The notes below the pieces were generated by a model. That model was not told the DNA's origin and ran no database searches. It was given only the letters and a program-made list of their open reading frames with translations. A DNA stretch of 5,956 nt. It comes from an uncultured Pseudorhodoferax sp. Its GTDB lineage: Bacteria; Pseudomonadota; Gammaproteobacteria; Burkholderiales; Burkholderiaceae. Every line of letters starts with the position of its first letter. The first letter of the stretch is position 1. Below are positions 5,706 through 5,956 of the stretch, one piece after another. A program made the position numbers and the translations under genes. The stretch is taken from positions 1 to 5,956 of the forward strand of contig CAJYRH010000004.1 in the NCBI GenBank assembly GCA_913776795.1, read 5' to 3'.

Positions 5706-5956
5706 GTCGCGGTGGGTCTCGGCGATGGTCCGGAAGTCTTCCGCCACCGCCAGGAAGGCATCCACCACGTCCGGATCGAAGTGCTTGCCGCGGCCTTCCT
5801 GCAGGATGCGCGCCGCCTCCGCGTGCGGCAAGGCCGGCTTGTAGACCCGCTTGCTGATCAGCGCGTCGTACACGTCGGCCAGCGCCATGAGCCGCGCCGA
5901 CACCGGAATGGCATCGCCCGCCAGCGCCTGCGGGTAGCCCGAGCCGTCCCACTTCT
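5697..5956 (-). CDS. HD-GYP domain protein, C-terminal part (probable c-di-GMP phosphodiesterase; truncated by window edge)
   Basis: Only the last 85 complete codons are in the window; the start and the metal-binding HD part lie beyond base 5956. The visible part opens with KWDGSGYP, the signature GYP motif of the HD-GYP family, followed by ARLMALADVYDAL (20-32), SKRVYK (34-39) and HFDPDVVDAFL (58-68), all characteristic of this domain. HD-GYP proteins hydrolyse cyclic di-GMP to pGpG or GMP and are commonly fused to an N-terminal receiver or sensor domain, as in RpfG; what is fused here cannot be seen. The ending IAETHRDED is an acidic tail. The gene is immediately upstream of, and overlaps by one base, the ECF41 sigma factor gene. 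An internal GTG at 5903 is not the true start, because the conserved GYP motif lies upstream of it. Catalytic competence cannot be judged without the HD residues. Confidence 0.92.
   Translation of the reverse strand, partial: KWDGSGYPQALAGDAIPVSARLMALADVYDALISKRVYKPALPHAEAARILQEGRGKHFDPDVVDAFLAVAEDFRTIAETHRDED

Noticed and set aside
4046..5761. Minus-strand open frame of 571 codons across phaA, the terminator and the sigma factor gene
   Set aside because: It runs out of frame through the ECF41 gene, through the terminator hairpin and antisense to phaA; its Arg/Ala-rich translation matches no family.
5697..5903. A 68-residue standalone small protein from the GTG at 5903
   Set aside because: The frame stays open to the window edge and encodes the GYP motif upstream of that GTG, so it is the tail of a longer HD-GYP protein.

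Overview
The window is high-GC DNA with dense, mostly unidirectional gene packing. Its gene content points to a PHA-accumulating betaproteobacterium of the order Burkholderiales, possibly Comamonadaceae-like. That placement is an inference from GC content, the class I phaC-phaA pair and the neighbouring pgeF gene; nothing in the sequence fixes a genus. I see no mobile element, tRNA, rRNA or CRISPR array.

Layout, left to right. A short left-edge stretch with no confident gene (1-140) leads into maiA (zeta-class GST / maleylacetoacetate isomerase, 141-791). maiA is coupled by a TGATG overlap to pgeF (YfiH/polyphenol-oxidase family, 791-1534). On the opposite strand, a small two-helix membrane protein (1463-1759) converges on pgeF and overlaps its last 72 bases. 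A compact intergenic region (1760-1852) carries a good sigma-70 candidate promoter and a palindromic leader for phaC (class I PHA synthase, 1853-3550). phaC is followed after 43 bp by phaA (acetyl-CoA acetyltransferase, 3594-4772). A strong GC hairpin terminator closes phaCA; no phaB follows. From the right edge, on the minus strand, the 3' end of an HD-GYP c-di-GMP phosphodiesterase gene (5697-5956, truncated by the window) is coupled, again by TGATG, to an ECF41-type sigma factor with a fused SnoaL-like domain (4822-5697). This unit ends against the same terminator hairpin.

Function. phaA condenses two acetyl-CoA to acetoacetyl-CoA. After reduction by an enzyme not encoded here, PhaC polymerises the (R)-3-hydroxyacyl-CoA. 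MaiA acts in aromatic/tyrosine breakdown and PgeF in nucleoside or wall-precursor quality control; they form a separate upstream unit. The HD-GYP/ECF41 pair looks like an independent signalling unit, and is the most unusual arrangement in the window. Everything else is recognisable chromosomal core or PHA-related content.
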